A DNA stretch of 36,089 nt from positions 1 through 36,089 of the forward strand of contig JAKSOU010000027.1 of assembly GCA_024405435.1 (NCBI GenBank), read 5' to 3'. Shown here piece after piece: positions 1 through 8,099 of the stretch (its first letter is position 1; the number at the start of each line of letters is the position of its first letter). Under the pieces are notes generated by a model, which had not been told where the DNA came from, searched no databases, and saw nothing but the letters and a program-made list of their open reading frames with translations. Origin of the DNA: Akkermansia sp. GTDB taxonomy: Bacteria; Verrucomicrobiota; Verrucomicrobiia; Verrucomicrobiales; Akkermansiaceae. The translations under genes and the position numbers were made by a program.

Positions 1-5
1 ACAAT

Positions 6-33
6 CTGCAAAATTTTTGAACTTTTTTTGCAG
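6..33. other. AT-rich inverted repeat at left edge
   Basis: CTGCAAAA at 6-13 is the exact reverse complement of TTTTGCAG at 26-33, with a 12-base T-rich loop. It lies just before a better terminator and may be part of the 3' end of a transcription unit left of the window. The function is not certain. Confidence 0.35.
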
Positions 34-44
34 AAAGTCCCGGA

Positions 45-83
45 ACCCGCATGGGAAGCGGATTTGCGGGTGGCTTTTTTTTT
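45..83 (+). terminator. Rho-independent terminator of a gene left of the window
   Basis: The 7-bp stem ACCCGCA (45-51) / TGCGGGT (65-71) is followed after three bases by nine T residues (75-83). This is the usual form of an intrinsic terminator read on the plus strand. The gene it ends lies outside the window. Confidence 0.6.
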
Positions 84-136
84 GCGGGTGAGAGGAAAAC
101 GAGCTGCCTCTGCCCACCTTCGCCCACACAGGGAAC

Positions 137-201
137 GATTGAGGATTTCGGATTTGGGATTGGGGATTTGGAATTTGCAAAGTTCGCGCGCCGTAGGCGC
201 G
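137..201. repeat. Heptamer repeat array with GC hairpin (copy A)
   Basis: Positions 137-178 are exactly six tandem 7-base units of the form GATTNNG (GATTGAG, GATTTCG, GATTTGG and so on; the last is AATTTGC). Eight bases later comes a 6-bp GC hairpin, CGCGCC-GTA-GGCGCG (187-201). The element lies just beyond the stop codon of the polyferredoxin gene. Related arrays occur at 30021-30055 (with a similar GTA-loop hairpin) and 33549-33576. No coding signal is seen in 1-212. Confidence 0.6.
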
Positions 202-212
202 ATGCGGTGCAC

Positions 213-1925
213 TCACTTGCGGCGTGGAGCGGCGGTGAGGTGCTGGAAGCGGGGGGTGACGGACATGGCCTTGGGGGCGGCGGGGCAAGCCACCACGCAG
301 GCTCCGCAGCCGATGCAGCGTGCGGGTTTCATGTAGGGAGCTTCCAGCTTTCGGGAATCGATGGCCTTGTGGCGGCTGCAGGCTTGTGCGCAGGCGCCGC
401 AGCCGATGCAGAGGGAGCGGTCCACCACGGCGAGGCGGCGGCGTCCCTCCGTGCGCTGTTCCATGTGGATGGCGGAGTGGGGGCAGACGCGTGCGCAGCG
501 TCCGCAGCCCACGCACTTCTCCGGCAGGATGAAGGGAACGAGGACGGTATCGGTCTGTGTGGCGCCGGTGGGGCAGGCCTGGGCGCACTTGCCGCAGGGT
601 TCGCCGTTGTTCCAGACGTTGCAGTTGGCCTGGGTGAAGGAAGCGAGGGCGATTTGGGTGCGCTGCTTCTCCTCCAGCGGGAGGGGCTGGAGGGCGCCTT
701 CCGGGCAGATGTTGGAGCAGATGTTGCAGGAGTCCGCGCAGGCGTGTTCCGAGAGGTTCATGTAGGGCTTCATGAGGCCCTCCAAGCCGTGCGCCATGTA
801 GGAGGGGCGCAGCACGTGCGTGGGGCAGTTGGCAATGCAGAGGCCGCATCCGGTGCAGCGGCTCAGGAAGAGCTCCACGTTGCGCCCGCCGGGCGGGATG
901 GCGGCGGGAGCGGTGTTGCGCCCGGGCGCGGCGGGGTTGTCGGCTTCCTCCTCCGGGGCGGCGTCCCAGGCGTCCTGCGCGCGTGTGGGCAGCGCCAGCG
1001 TGGCGGCGCCGAGTGCGCCGAGACCGAGGAAGGCGCGGCGGGAGACGGCGGGAGACGCCCCCTGCCCGGCATCCTTGGCGGCGGCGGGAACGTGCCGCGG
1101 CTGCGGCTTGGCGGGCTTGAGGGAAAGCGACCCGGTGCGGCAGACGGAGAGGCAATCGTAGCAGGCGACGCAGCGGGTGGCATCAATCTTGCCGTTGCGG
1201 ATATCGATGCAATTGGACTTGCACGCGCGCATGCAGGAGCCGCAGTGCACGCAGGTGTCCATGCGGAGCTTGGGCGTGCGGACGGCGAAGCGGGAAACCA
1301 GCCCCAGGAGCGCGCCCACGGGGCAGATGGTGTTGCAGTACAGGCGGCCGCGGAAGAACGCCATCACCAGCGGCAGCAGCAGGGATGCCGCGGCGAGCAA
1401 CCACAGCCACGGCGTGTAGCGCGCGAGGTCGTCCGGCTGGCCGGCAATCATCTCCACAACCGGGTCAAGGAACGCGGTTGCGGCTCGTGCCACGATGGTG
1501 TACGGGTCCAGCCAGGTGAGCACGGCCACGGAGCCGCAGGCAAGCGCGCCGAACGCCAGCACGCCGAAGACGAGGCGCACCACCCAGTGGTTGGGCATGT
1601 AGCGTCCCAGCTTGGCGGAGGGGCGCAGATGCACCACCAGATCCTGCAGGATGCCCAGCGGGCAAATCCAGGAGCAGTACACGCGGCCGAACAGGAGAGT
1701 GAGCACCAGCAGCACCGCCAGCACAGCGAGCGCGGGCCAGCAGCCGTGCACCACGCGCAGCAGCGCCGGCACAAACTGCACGCACGCCGGCGCGTTCTGC
1801 CACGCGGCGGAATCCACCGTCGGCAAACCGCAGAACATGGCGGCGAACGCCAGCAGGACCAACATGGCGACAATGCGCCGCACGGCTGCGGGCTTGCTGT
1901 GGCGTTGATTCTTCACGGCAGCCAT
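213..1925 (-). CDS. Membrane polyferredoxin, NapH-NapG-like fusion
   Basis: A 570-aa iron-sulfur electron-transfer protein. The first half resembles the quinol-oxidising membrane protein NapH/NosR: about four membrane helices (near residues 18-36, 62-80, 115-139 and 173-191), the paired CxxxCP motifs CSWICP and CNTICP, and two CxxCxxCxxxC clusters near 225 and 252. A twin-arginine-like segment, SRRAFLGLGALGAATLAL, lies at about 295-312. It is followed by about six more Fe-S cluster motifs, as in periplasmic NapG. The layout predicts that the C-terminal ferredoxin part lies outside the cytoplasmic membrane. The ATG at 1925 was chosen because the open frame upstream (to 2060) encodes a basic, low-complexity stretch; no clear Shine-Dalgarno precedes it. 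No catalytic reductase lies nearby, so the electron acceptor is unknown. Confidence 0.8.
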   Translation of the reverse strand: MAAVKNQRHSKPAAVRRIVAMLVLLAFAAMFCGLPTVDSAAWQNAPACVQFVPALLRVVHGCWPALAVLAVLLVLTLLFGRVYCSWICPLGILQDLVVHLRPSAKLGRYMPNHWVVRLVFGVLAFGALACGSVAVLTWLDPYTIVARAATAFLDPVVEMIAGQPDDLARYTPWLWLLAAASLLLPLVMAFFRGRLYCNTICPVGALLGLVSRFAVRTPKLRMDTCVHCGSCMRACKSNCIDIRNGKIDATRCVACYDCLSVCRTGSLSLKPAKPQPRHVPAAAKDAGQGASPAVSRRAFLGLGALGAATLALPTRAQDAWDAAPEEEADNPAAPGRNTAPAAIPPGGRNVELFLSRCTGCGLCIANCPTHVLRPSYMAHGLEGLMKPYMNLSEHACADSCNICSNICPEGALQPLPLEEKQRTQIALASFTQANCNVWNNGEPCGKCAQACPTGATQTDTVLVPFILPEKCVGCGRCARVCPHSAIHMEQRTEGRRRLAVVDRSLCIGCGACAQACSRHKAIDSRKLEAPYMKPARCIGCGACVVACPAAPKAMSVTPRFQHLTAAPRRK

Positions 1926-2074
1926 TGTAAAGCAAACCGCGCGACAAAGAAAGAAGAAAGAGCGAACGGTTTTGCGTTTTGGCAGCGCGCAGGCAGGCCG
2001 AAGAAATACCTTCAGCCCCCGTTGCGCCCGCACCCGGCAAATTTTTGTCATTTTTTTCATTTTCCTTGTGCATT

Positions 2075-2104
2075 TTGCCGATTGGGTGCTTATATGGGTA
2101 TAGA
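2075..2104 (+). promoter_or_regulatory. Probable sigma70-type promoter of the small membrane gene pair
   Basis: TTGCCG (2075-2080), an 18-base spacer and TATAGA (2099-2104) lie 21 bases before the ATG at 2126. An alternative pair, TTGTGC (2066) and TATATG (2091), overlaps it. The surrounding AT-rich stretch stands out from the GC-rich genes. Confidence 0.45.
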
Positions 2105-2125
2105 AACGTTTATCCCGGAGCCGCC

Positions 2126-2455
2126 ATGTTCGCCGCAGCGTTCTACACCGTCCTCATCTTGTCCTACATCATCTGCGTGGGGGACATCCAGCGCTGGAAG
2201 CAGACCATCCTGCTCCGGACCTCCATAGCCTTTTGCCTGAACTGCTTTCTGTGGTTCTTTTCCGTCTTTATCGATGATTTCAGCGTAACCGCCCAAGGGT
2301 TGATGCTATTCCTGCTGGTGGTACTCATGCTCGTCTTCGCCGTGGCCGTCTTCCTGAAACAGAGGTGGAAATGGCAGTCCGCCCTGGTTTTCTCCATTCC
2401 GTTCGTCACGCTGGTCATCATCCGCTGCTGCGGAGGCTACTTCATTATGTCCTAA
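2126..2455 (+). CDS. Small multi-pass membrane protein, unknown function
   Basis: A 109-aa protein made almost entirely of hydrophobic segments, with about four predicted membrane helices (near 4-22, 28-48, 56-76 and 85-103) separated by short charged loops such as DIQRWKQ and LKQRWKWQ. The ATG at 2126 has a GGAG ribosome-binding site at 2117-2120, five bases before it, which favours it over longer in-frame starts. A 51-aa membrane protein follows after 15 bases. I do not recognise the family. Hydrophobicity and the ribosome-binding site make it a likely real gene. Confidence 0.65.
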   Translation: MFAAAFYTVLILSYIICVGDIQRWKQTILLRTSIAFCLNCFLWFFSVFIDDFSVTAQGLMLFLLVVLMLVFAVAVFLKQRWKWQSALVFSIPFVTLVIIRCCGGYFIMS

Positions 2456-2470
2456 CCCCCTTCCCGCCCC

Positions 2471-2626
2471 ATGAAAACCGACACCTTGAAAGTGACGGCC
2501 CTGGTACCGGGCATCCTGCTGGTTTTGATATCGCTGTATCTCAACTTCGCGTGGCACGGGGAGCTGCGGGAGTACCGCGCCGCGGAGGCGTACCTGGCCG
2601 AGCGGGACCGCGGTGCCGCAGAGTGA
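2471..2626 (+). CDS. Very small single-pass membrane protein
   Basis: A 51-aa reading frame starting at ATG 2471 and ending at TGA 2624-2626. It has a short charged N-terminus, one hydrophobic segment (about residues 9-28) and a charged C-terminal tail with heptad-like spacing (ELREYRAAEAYLAERD). It sits 15 bases after the 109-aa membrane gene on the same strand, so the two are probably translated from one mRNA. No family is recognised. Its 3' end is 25 bases from the 3' end of comEC. Confidence 0.5.
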   Translation: MKTDTLKVTALVPGILLVLISLYLNFAWHGELREYRAAEAYLAERDRGAAE

Positions 2627-2651
2627 GCCGGCGCCCGCCGTCCATCCCCCC

Positions 2652-4808
2652 CTACAACGCAAACACCCCGTTGCCGTGCAGGGGGACCAGCTCCGCCTGC
2701 GGGGCTACATCCCTTTCCCGCAGGGGAGATTCCGCGTTCGGCAGCAGGATGATGCGCTTGGCGCCCGTGGCGCGCAGCAGCTCCGGGTCCATCACGGGCT
2801 GCAGCGGGTGGCGCCCTATGACGACGGTGTCCGCGCGGCGTTCCGCCTCCGGCACGGAGAGGAGGGTGTCCACAGAGGCGTCCCCCACGTACAGGATGCG
2901 GCGGGAGGCGCCCTGCCAGAGGACCACGGGAGCGCGGTTGGAATCCGCGGCGTTGGGGGATTCCACGGCGGGGAACACGGAGAATTCTCCGGCGGCGGTG
3001 CGGAAGGAGAAGCCGCCCGGCGGCAGGGAATCGTACCGCAGCACGCCCATGCCGGGGAATTCCCTTTGCATGGTGTCCGCGCCGCCGGCCAGGGAGGCCT
3101 TCTTGCCGCTCACCAGCAGCATGGCGGGGCGGTAGCCGGAGTGGAAGAGCGCGGGCTGCACGGTGAACGAGGCCGTTTTGTCGTTGCCGCAGTTGACGAG
3201 GAGGCCGGGGTTGCCGAGGACGCAGCAAGCGCCGGAGAACCGCGTGAGCAGCATGGCGGAATCCGCGGGCTGTGGCGGGCACGCCGCCAGGTAGGCGTGC
3301 GGCAGCCCGGCGAAGAAGCCCACCACCGCAATGAGCCACGCGCTGCTCTGGAGCGCGCACCACTCCACCGCCGCCCCCAGAAGCGGCACCCAGCCCAGCA
3401 GCATGAACGCCAGCCCGCAGAACATCAGCGGCAGCAGCAGCGCGGCTATCGCTATGTTGGTGAGCACGGAGTACGGCGTGACCGTGTGGAAGAAGCAGAC
3501 GGTGACCGGGAGGGACACCAGCCACGCGCTCAGCGAGACCACCACGCAGGCGCGCGCGTTGCGCTCCCACAGGTCCATGCGCCGCTGCCGCTTGTTCCAT
3601 AGGCGGCGCGGCAGGTAGGGGTCGGGGTGGATGAGCGGGGCATCGTTGCGGCAGAAGTGCACGCCCAGGCAGATGCCCGCGTACACGCTGAAGGAGAGCA
3701 GGAATCCCGCATCGAAAAGGCGGCACGGGGAGGCCAGCAGGGTAGCCAGCGCGGCGAAGCACCAGATGTTGGCCATGCCCACGCGGCGCCGCAGCATCAG
3801 CCCCAGCATCATGAGGGCCAGCATCAGGAACGCGCGCACCGCCGGAACCGCGCAGCCCGTCACCAGCACGTACGCGCCAACCAGCAGGAGAATCAGCGGC
3901 CGCGCCACCTTGGGGCGCACCGCCCGCAGCGCTAAAAACAGCTTCCAGAAGATGCCGAACACCAGGCCCACGTGCAGCCCGCTCACCGCGAACACATGCA
4001 GGCAGCCGCCCTTGCGGAACACGTCCATCGTCTCGTCCTCGGCGGACGACTTGTCGCCCAGCACCATGGCGCAGAGCACCTGGCGGCGCGGGTCGGCCTC
4101 CGTTCCGGGCGGCATCATGCGCCGCAGCAGCCGCGCGCGGATATCCAGCCCCACGCGGCGGATATCCGTGAAGGAGAAGGTGTGCCCCAGATTCTCGCCC
4201 TCCACGAAGTCCAGGGATATGGCAATGCCCTGCCCGCGCCGCCAGGCCGCGGGGTCGAACATGCCGGGCACGGGCGGGCGCTCCTCCACGGTGGGCACGC
4301 CGCGCACGCGCACGGAATCGCCCAGGGCGAAGCCCATGCGGTTGCGGTCGCCGCGCACCACCACATCCGGGCGGTTCCAGCCGGGGGAGACGATGCAGCC
4401 GCGCTCCAGCTCGCGCACCACCCTGCCCTGCAGCTCCAGGCTGCCGCGCGAGAAGGCGCGCTCCCGCATGGCGCGGCCGTCCTCCGCCAGCATGCCCGCA
4501 TACAGCAGGGCCACCGCCCCGCACAGCAGCGCGGCAGCCGATATCCGCCACAGGCGGAAGGCCACAGCCACCAGCACGGCCGCCGCCACGCCAAGCGCCC
4601 ACGGGGATACGAGCGCGCCCGCCACGCCGCGCCCGCCCTCCACCGCCAAAATGGCACACGCCACCGCCGCCAGCGGCGGCAGCAGCGGGCACCCCGCCAG
4701 GAAACGCCGCACCGCGCGCAAAACGTGCACGCCGCGCGATGGAGGGTTGCCTGGAGCTGTACGTGGACCCGGCATTCCCCGTATTGTACACCAATCATGG
4801 CACTCCAA
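2652..4808 (-). CDS. comEC: ComEC/Rec2 family DNA uptake channel protein
   Basis: A 718-aa inner-membrane protein of the ComEC/Rec2 family, which passes single-stranded DNA into the cytoplasm during natural transformation. Two N-terminal membrane segments (about 42-60 and 68-110) and an OB-like soluble part (about 120-215) are followed by the competence core with the family motif HVFAVSGLHVG at 271-281 and many membrane helices to about 520. The C-terminal 190 residues occupy the place of the metallo-beta-lactamase domain but lack the HxHxDH metal motif; only VNCGND and LYVGDAS remain recognisable. The TTG at 4808 has AGAAAGG five bases upstream; ATG at 4775 (707 aa) is the alternative. Activity of the C-terminal domain is doubtful. 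Confidence 0.85.
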   Translation of the reverse strand: MECHDWCTIRGMPGPRTAPGNPPSRGVHVLRAVRRFLAGCPLLPPLAAVACAILAVEGGRGVAGALVSPWALGVAAAVLVAVAFRLWRISAAALLCGAVALLYAGMLAEDGRAMRERAFSRGSLELQGRVVRELERGCIVSPGWNRPDVVVRGDRNRMGFALGDSVRVRGVPTVEERPPVPGMFDPAAWRRGQGIAISLDFVEGENLGHTFSFTDIRRVGLDIRARLLRRMMPPGTEADPRRQVLCAMVLGDKSSAEDETMDVFRKGGCLHVFAVSGLHVGLVFGIFWKLFLALRAVRPKVARPLILLLVGAYVLVTGCAVPAVRAFLMLALMMLGLMLRRRVGMANIWCFAALATLLASPCRLFDAGFLLSFSVYAGICLGVHFCRNDAPLIHPDPYLPRRLWNKRQRRMDLWERNARACVVVSLSAWLVSLPVTVCFFHTVTPYSVLTNIAIAALLLPLMFCGLAFMLLGWVPLLGAAVEWCALQSSAWLIAVVGFFAGLPHAYLAACPPQPADSAMLLTRFSGACCVLGNPGLLVNCGNDKTASFTVQPALFHSGYRPAMLLVSGKKASLAGGADTMQREFPGMGVLRYDSLPPGGFSFRTAAGEFSVFPAVESPNAADSNRAPVVLWQGASRRILYVGDASVDTLLSVPEAERRADTVVIGRHPLQPVMDPELLRATGAKRIILLPNAESPLRERDVAPQAELVPLHGNGVFAL

Positions 4809-4872
4809 CCACGCCTTTCTCCAAATTTCCGCGGGTCACAGCGCGTTTTTTTGCGGCACACCCAGTTTTGGC

Positions 4873-4901
4873 TTGAAATGTACACGGCATGGGCATACAA
4901 T
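4873..4901 (+). promoter_or_regulatory. pgk promoter
   Basis: TTGAAA (4873-4878), a 17-base spacer and TACAAT (4896-4901) form a near-consensus sigma70-type promoter about 55 bases before the pgk start codon. The resulting leader is about 48 bases. Confidence 0.7.
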
Positions 4902-4956
4902 GCGCCCGCGCGGGTGTGTCTGCGCCCGCAACCTCAACCCAAATCATTACACCATT

Positions 4957-6156
4957 ATGGCTAAACTCACAGTTCGCGACCTCGACGTCGCCGGTCAGGA
5001 AGTCCTCATGCGCGTGGACTTCAACGTTCCCATGAAGGATGGCGCCATCACCAACGATGCCCGCATCGTGGCGGCGCTTCCCACCATCAAGTACCTGCTG
5101 GAGAAGGGCGCGCGCCTGGTTCTCTGCTCCCACCTGGGCCGCCCGGAGGGCACGGGCTACGAGGAGGCGTTCTCCCTGAAGGCCGCCGCGGAGTGCCTCT
5201 CCAAGCACCTGGGCAAGCCCGTGGCCTTCGTGCCGGAGACCATCGGCGAGGCCGCCACGGCCGCCCGCGCCGCGCTGAAGGACGGCGATGTGCTGCTGCT
5301 GGACAACGTTCGCTTCGACAAGAAGGAGAAGAAGAACGATCCGGAGTTTGCGAAGGCGCTGCTGGGCAACGCCAAGCTGTACGTGAACGATGCGTTCGGC
5401 TCCGCGCACCGCGCCCACTCCTCCACGGAGGGTGTCACCCATTTCGCAGAGAAGTCCGCCATGGGCTTCCTCATCGAGCATGAGCTGGAATACCTGGAGG
5501 GCAAGCTGGAGAACCCGGAGCAGCCCTTCGTCGTCATCATGGGCGGCGCCAAGGTTTCCGACAAGATCCAGGTGCTCTCCAAGCTGATGGAGAAGAGCCA
5601 GACCTTCATCATCGGCGGTGCCATGGCCAACACCTTCCTGGCCGCCCAGGGCAAGCACGTGGGCGCCTCCAAGATCGAGGAGGACAAACTGGACCTGGCC
5701 AACCAGATCCTGGCGGACGCGAAGGCTCGCGGGGTGAAGTTCATCCTGCCGGCGGACACGCGCTACGCCTACAAGTTCGAGGAAGGCGCGGAGACCCAGT
5801 GCACCGGGCTCTGGGCGGAAGGCGCCTCCATGCCGGAGGGCGGTATGGGCATCGACATCGGCGACAAGGCCATCGAGGAGTTCTGCGCGGTCATCAAGAC
5901 CGCCAAGACGGTCCTGTGGAACGGCCCGCTGGGCGTGTTCGAGCTGGATTCCTTCTCCAAGGGCACCAAGGCCATTGCCGAGTGCCTGGCGGAGAGCGGC
6001 TGCATCTCCATTGTGGGCGGCGGCGATTCCGTGACGGCCGCCAAGAAGTTCAAGGTGGCGGACAAGCTTTCCTTCTGCTCCACGGGCGGCGGTGCCTCCC
6101 TGGAACTGCTGGAGGGCAAGGTTCTGCCCGGCATCGGCTCCCTGACGGACAAGTAA
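4957..6156 (+). CDS. pgk: Phosphoglycerate kinase
   Basis: A 399-aa cytoplasmic enzyme of normal length that moves phosphate between 1,3-bisphosphoglycerate and ADP in glycolysis. Family motifs are present in order: MRVDFNVP near residue 17, the substrate-binding SHLGRPEG near 60, GGAKVSDK near 200, and the nucleotide-binding C-terminal motifs GGGDSVTAAKK and STGGGASLELLEGK. The ATG at 4957 begins the conserved protein (MAKLTVRDLD). The frame stays open far upstream across comEC, but that part is antisense shadow. Its own promoter (4873-4901) and terminator (6181-6211) suggest a one-gene transcript. Confidence 0.98.
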   Translation: MAKLTVRDLDVAGQEVLMRVDFNVPMKDGAITNDARIVAALPTIKYLLEKGARLVLCSHLGRPEGTGYEEAFSLKAAAECLSKHLGKPVAFVPETIGEAATAARAALKDGDVLLLDNVRFDKKEKKNDPEFAKALLGNAKLYVNDAFGSAHRAHSSTEGVTHFAEKSAMGFLIEHELEYLEGKLENPEQPFVVIMGGAKVSDKIQVLSKLMEKSQTFIIGGAMANTFLAAQGKHVGASKIEEDKLDLANQILADAKARGVKFILPADTRYAYKFEEGAETQCTGLWAEGASMPEGGMGIDIGDKAIEEFCAVIKTAKTVLWNGPLGVFELDSFSKGTKAIAECLAESGCISIVGGGDSVTAAKKFKVADKLSFCSTGGGASLELLEGKVLPGIGSLTDK

Positions 6157-6180
6157 GGGGAGCGGCCATAGCCGTTTCAA

Positions 6181-6211
6181 AAGCCCGCCCGGCGCTCTGC
6201 CGGGCGGGCTT
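6181..6211. terminator. Bidirectional terminator between pgk and the rsmD operon
   Basis: A perfect 13-bp stem, AAGCCCGCCCGGC (6181-6193) with GCCGGGCGGGCTT (6199-6211), closes a five-base loop. It lies between the convergent ends of pgk and the DUF2062 gene. The minus strand reads TTTTGAAA after the stem; the plus strand has a weak T tract. It probably serves both genes. Confidence 0.75.
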
Positions 6212-6251
6212 GCTGTTTACATGAAAAATGAGGTGCGGATACACGCCGGGC

Positions 6252-6797
6252 CTAGCCCTTCCTGGGCCAGATGGCGAGGGTGAGCAGGTAGGCGAGGAAG
6301 CCGGCGGCGGCGCAGGTGAGGATGCAGCCGGTGAGGAGCTCCACGGCCACGCAGGGGATTTCCAGGTCCTTGAGGGAATCCAGCACGGGCTCCCAGCCCT
6401 GGGTGAGATGGGCGGCGGCATCCCAGATGATGCCGAAGGTGGAGCGGGAGCTCCAGCCGAAGAAGCGCAGGACGTGGTATCCCACCCACCACTGCAGCGG
6501 CCACACGAAGACCTGGTGCCCCGGGAAGGAGATCCAGCAGGCAGCCACCGACACGGGGATGTTGCCGCGGCGCCACAGGCAGCAGAGCGCGGCGAAAATG
6601 GTTTGCAGAGGCACGGGCGCGATGGCCCAGGCCACGCCCCAGCCGATGCCCACCGCCACCGGGCGGCGGGCCCACACCCACAGCGCGTCGTCGAAGATGC
6701 GTTCCGGCAGCACGGCTCTGAGGAAGCGGCTGTTTGCGCGTTTCTCGCGCAGGTATGCATCCGCCCGCCGAACCAGCTCGTTGTAGGAAAAACGCAT
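6252..6797 (-). CDS. DUF2062 family membrane protein
   Basis: A 181-aa membrane protein. The segment around residues 43-70 (ARRPVAVGIGWGVAWAIAPVPLQ) matches the signature of the DUF2062 family, in which a basic pair precedes a Gly-rich helix ending in a P-x-P-Q turn. Further hydrophobic stretches lie near 80-112 and 148-175. The biochemical role of the family is not established; members often lie beside cell-envelope genes. Here it starts six bases after waaA ends, so it is the last gene of rsmD-waaA-DUF2062. Confidence 0.75.
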   Translation of the reverse strand: MRFSYNELVRRADAYLREKRANSRFLRAVLPERIFDDALWVWARRPVAVGIGWGVAWAIAPVPLQTIFAALCCLWRRGNIPVSVAACWISFPGHQVFVWPLQWWVGYHVLRFFGWSSRSTFGIIWDAAAHLTQGWEPVLDSLKDLEIPCVAVELLTGCILTCAAAGFLAYLLTLAIWPRKG

Positions 6798-6803
6798 AGG
6801 CGG

Positions 6804-8099
6804 CTACTCCTGCGCGGCGATGAGTGAATCCACCAGCTGCACGCTGCGGGCGGTGGCGCCGGAGTGCACGCGCAGGGCGTTGTAGGCGTTCTCCACCTGG
6901 CGGTTGGTGCCGGTGCTGCGCACCAGCAGGTGGGAGATGTTGAGGGCAAGCTGCGGCTCCATGCACCGGCAGATGCCGCCGTGGGATTCCAACAGGCGCA
7001 CCAGGTCCGCAAAGTTGGTCATGTCCGGCCCGGTGATGACGGGGATGCGCGCGGCGATGGCCTCCACGGGGTTCTGGCCGCCGCTGGCCAGGAAGCTCTT
7101 GCCGATGACCACCACATCCGCCAGCGCGGTCCAGTCGCGCAGCTCGCCCGTGGTGTCGGCCACGTAGCAGGCGGCGTCGGACACCTTGTCGGGCAGCTCG
7201 CCTGCGGTGCGCAGGATGGGGCGGAAGCCGGCCTCCGTCAAATCGCGCACCACCTCGTCGCGCCGCTCGGCATGGCGGGGGACGATGAGGGGGAAGGCTC
7301 CGGCCTCGCGCGCGGCGTTGGCGATGAGGCGCTCCTCCCCCGCGTGGGTGGAGGCCGCCAGCACCACGGGGCGCCCCTTGCGCAGGTAGTCCAGCAGCAT
7401 GCTGAACTCGTCGCGCGGCGCGGTGGGGGCATCTCCCAGCACATCGAACTTGATGCTGCCGGTGACGTGGATGGTGAAGGGGTTGACGCCGATGCGGGAG
7501 AAGCGGTGGGCGTCCGTGTCGTTCTGAGCACCGAGAGCGGCGAGGCGTGAGAAGAGGATGCGCGCCACGGGGAGCACGGCGGCGTATCGGGACTCGCTGC
7601 GCGGGGAGAGGCGCGCGTTGAGCATGGCGATGGGGATGCGGCGGCGGTGGCACGCCTCTGCGAAGTTGGGCCACAGCTCCGCCTCTATCAGCACCACGGC
7701 GCGGGGTGCGAAGCGTTTCAGGCAGCGCCCGGAAAGCAGCGGCAGGTCCAGCGGGGAGTACAGCACGCGCACGTTCGGGATGCCCGCCTGGCGCGCCACG
7801 GCGTGCCCGGTGGCGGTGGAGGTGGCCAGCACCACGGGGGTGGAGTGGGTCTTGTTCCACTCGCGGATGAATTTGAGGGCGATGAAGACCTCTCCCACGC
7901 TGACGGCGTGCACGTAGATGCCGCCCTTGGGCTCGTCCTTGGCGGGGATGCGGTAGATGCCGAAACGCTCCAGCAGCCCGGTGCCCATGCCGCCGCGCCG
8001 CTTCATCTTGACCAGGTACCCCGGCAGCGACACCAGCAGGAACACCGGCAGCAGCAGGTTGTACACGATGAGCAGGAGAATGCGGAAGAGTGCGGTCAT
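6804..8099 (-). CDS. waaA: 3-deoxy-D-manno-octulosonic acid (Kdo) transferase
   Basis: A 431-aa enzyme that adds Kdo to lipid A precursors at the inner face of the cytoplasmic membrane, a step in LPS core assembly. It has an N-terminal membrane anchor (about 5-28) and the GT-B family motifs LLERFG (Glu44, the position of the catalytic base), HAVSVGE (64-70), LIEAELWPNF near 131, VPRHAERRDE, and GGQNPVEAIA in the nucleotide-sugar site. Length is normal for the family. Its ATG overlaps the rsmD stop by four bases (8096-8099), indicating coupled translation. How many Kdo units it adds cannot be told from sequence. Confidence 0.95.
   Translation of the reverse strand: MTALFRILLLIVYNLLLPVFLLVSLPGYLVKMKRRGGMGTGLLERFGIYRIPAKDEPKGGIYVHAVSVGEVFIALKFIREWNKTHSTPVVLATSTATGHAVARQAGIPNVRVLYSPLDLPLLSGRCLKRFAPRAVVLIEAELWPNFAEACHRRRIPIAMLNARLSPRSESRYAAVLPVARILFSRLAALGAQNDTDAHRFSRIGVNPFTIHVTGSIKFDVLGDAPTAPRDEFSMLLDYLRKGRPVVLAASTHAGEERLIANAAREAGAFPLIVPRHAERRDEVVRDLTEAGFRPILRTAGELPDKVSDAACYVADTTGELRDWTALADVVVIGKSFLASGGQNPVEAIAARIPVITGPDMTNFADLVRLLESHGGICRCMEPQLALNISHLLVRSTGTNRQVENAYNALRVHSGATARSVQLVDSLIAAQE

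Noticed and set aside
137..178. Heptamer array as a CRISPR or microsatellite
   Set aside because: Units are seven bases, degenerate and contiguous without spacers, so not CRISPR; the drift among units is too great for a recent simple repeat.
51..2228. A 725-codon plus-strand frame over the polyferredoxin gene
   Set aside because: It is antisense to a protein with clear Fe-S and membrane motifs and reads as Gly/Ala/His/Arg-rich shadow sequence.
2452..4794. A 780-codon minus-strand frame overlapping comEC
   Set aside because: It is in another frame of the same strand and reads as Arg/Gly/Ala-rich noise, while the comEC frame has the family motifs.
3631..4956. A plus-strand N-terminal extension of pgk
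   Set aside because: The extension is antisense to comEC, lies upstream of the pgk promoter and has no similarity to pgk; the conserved protein begins at 4957.
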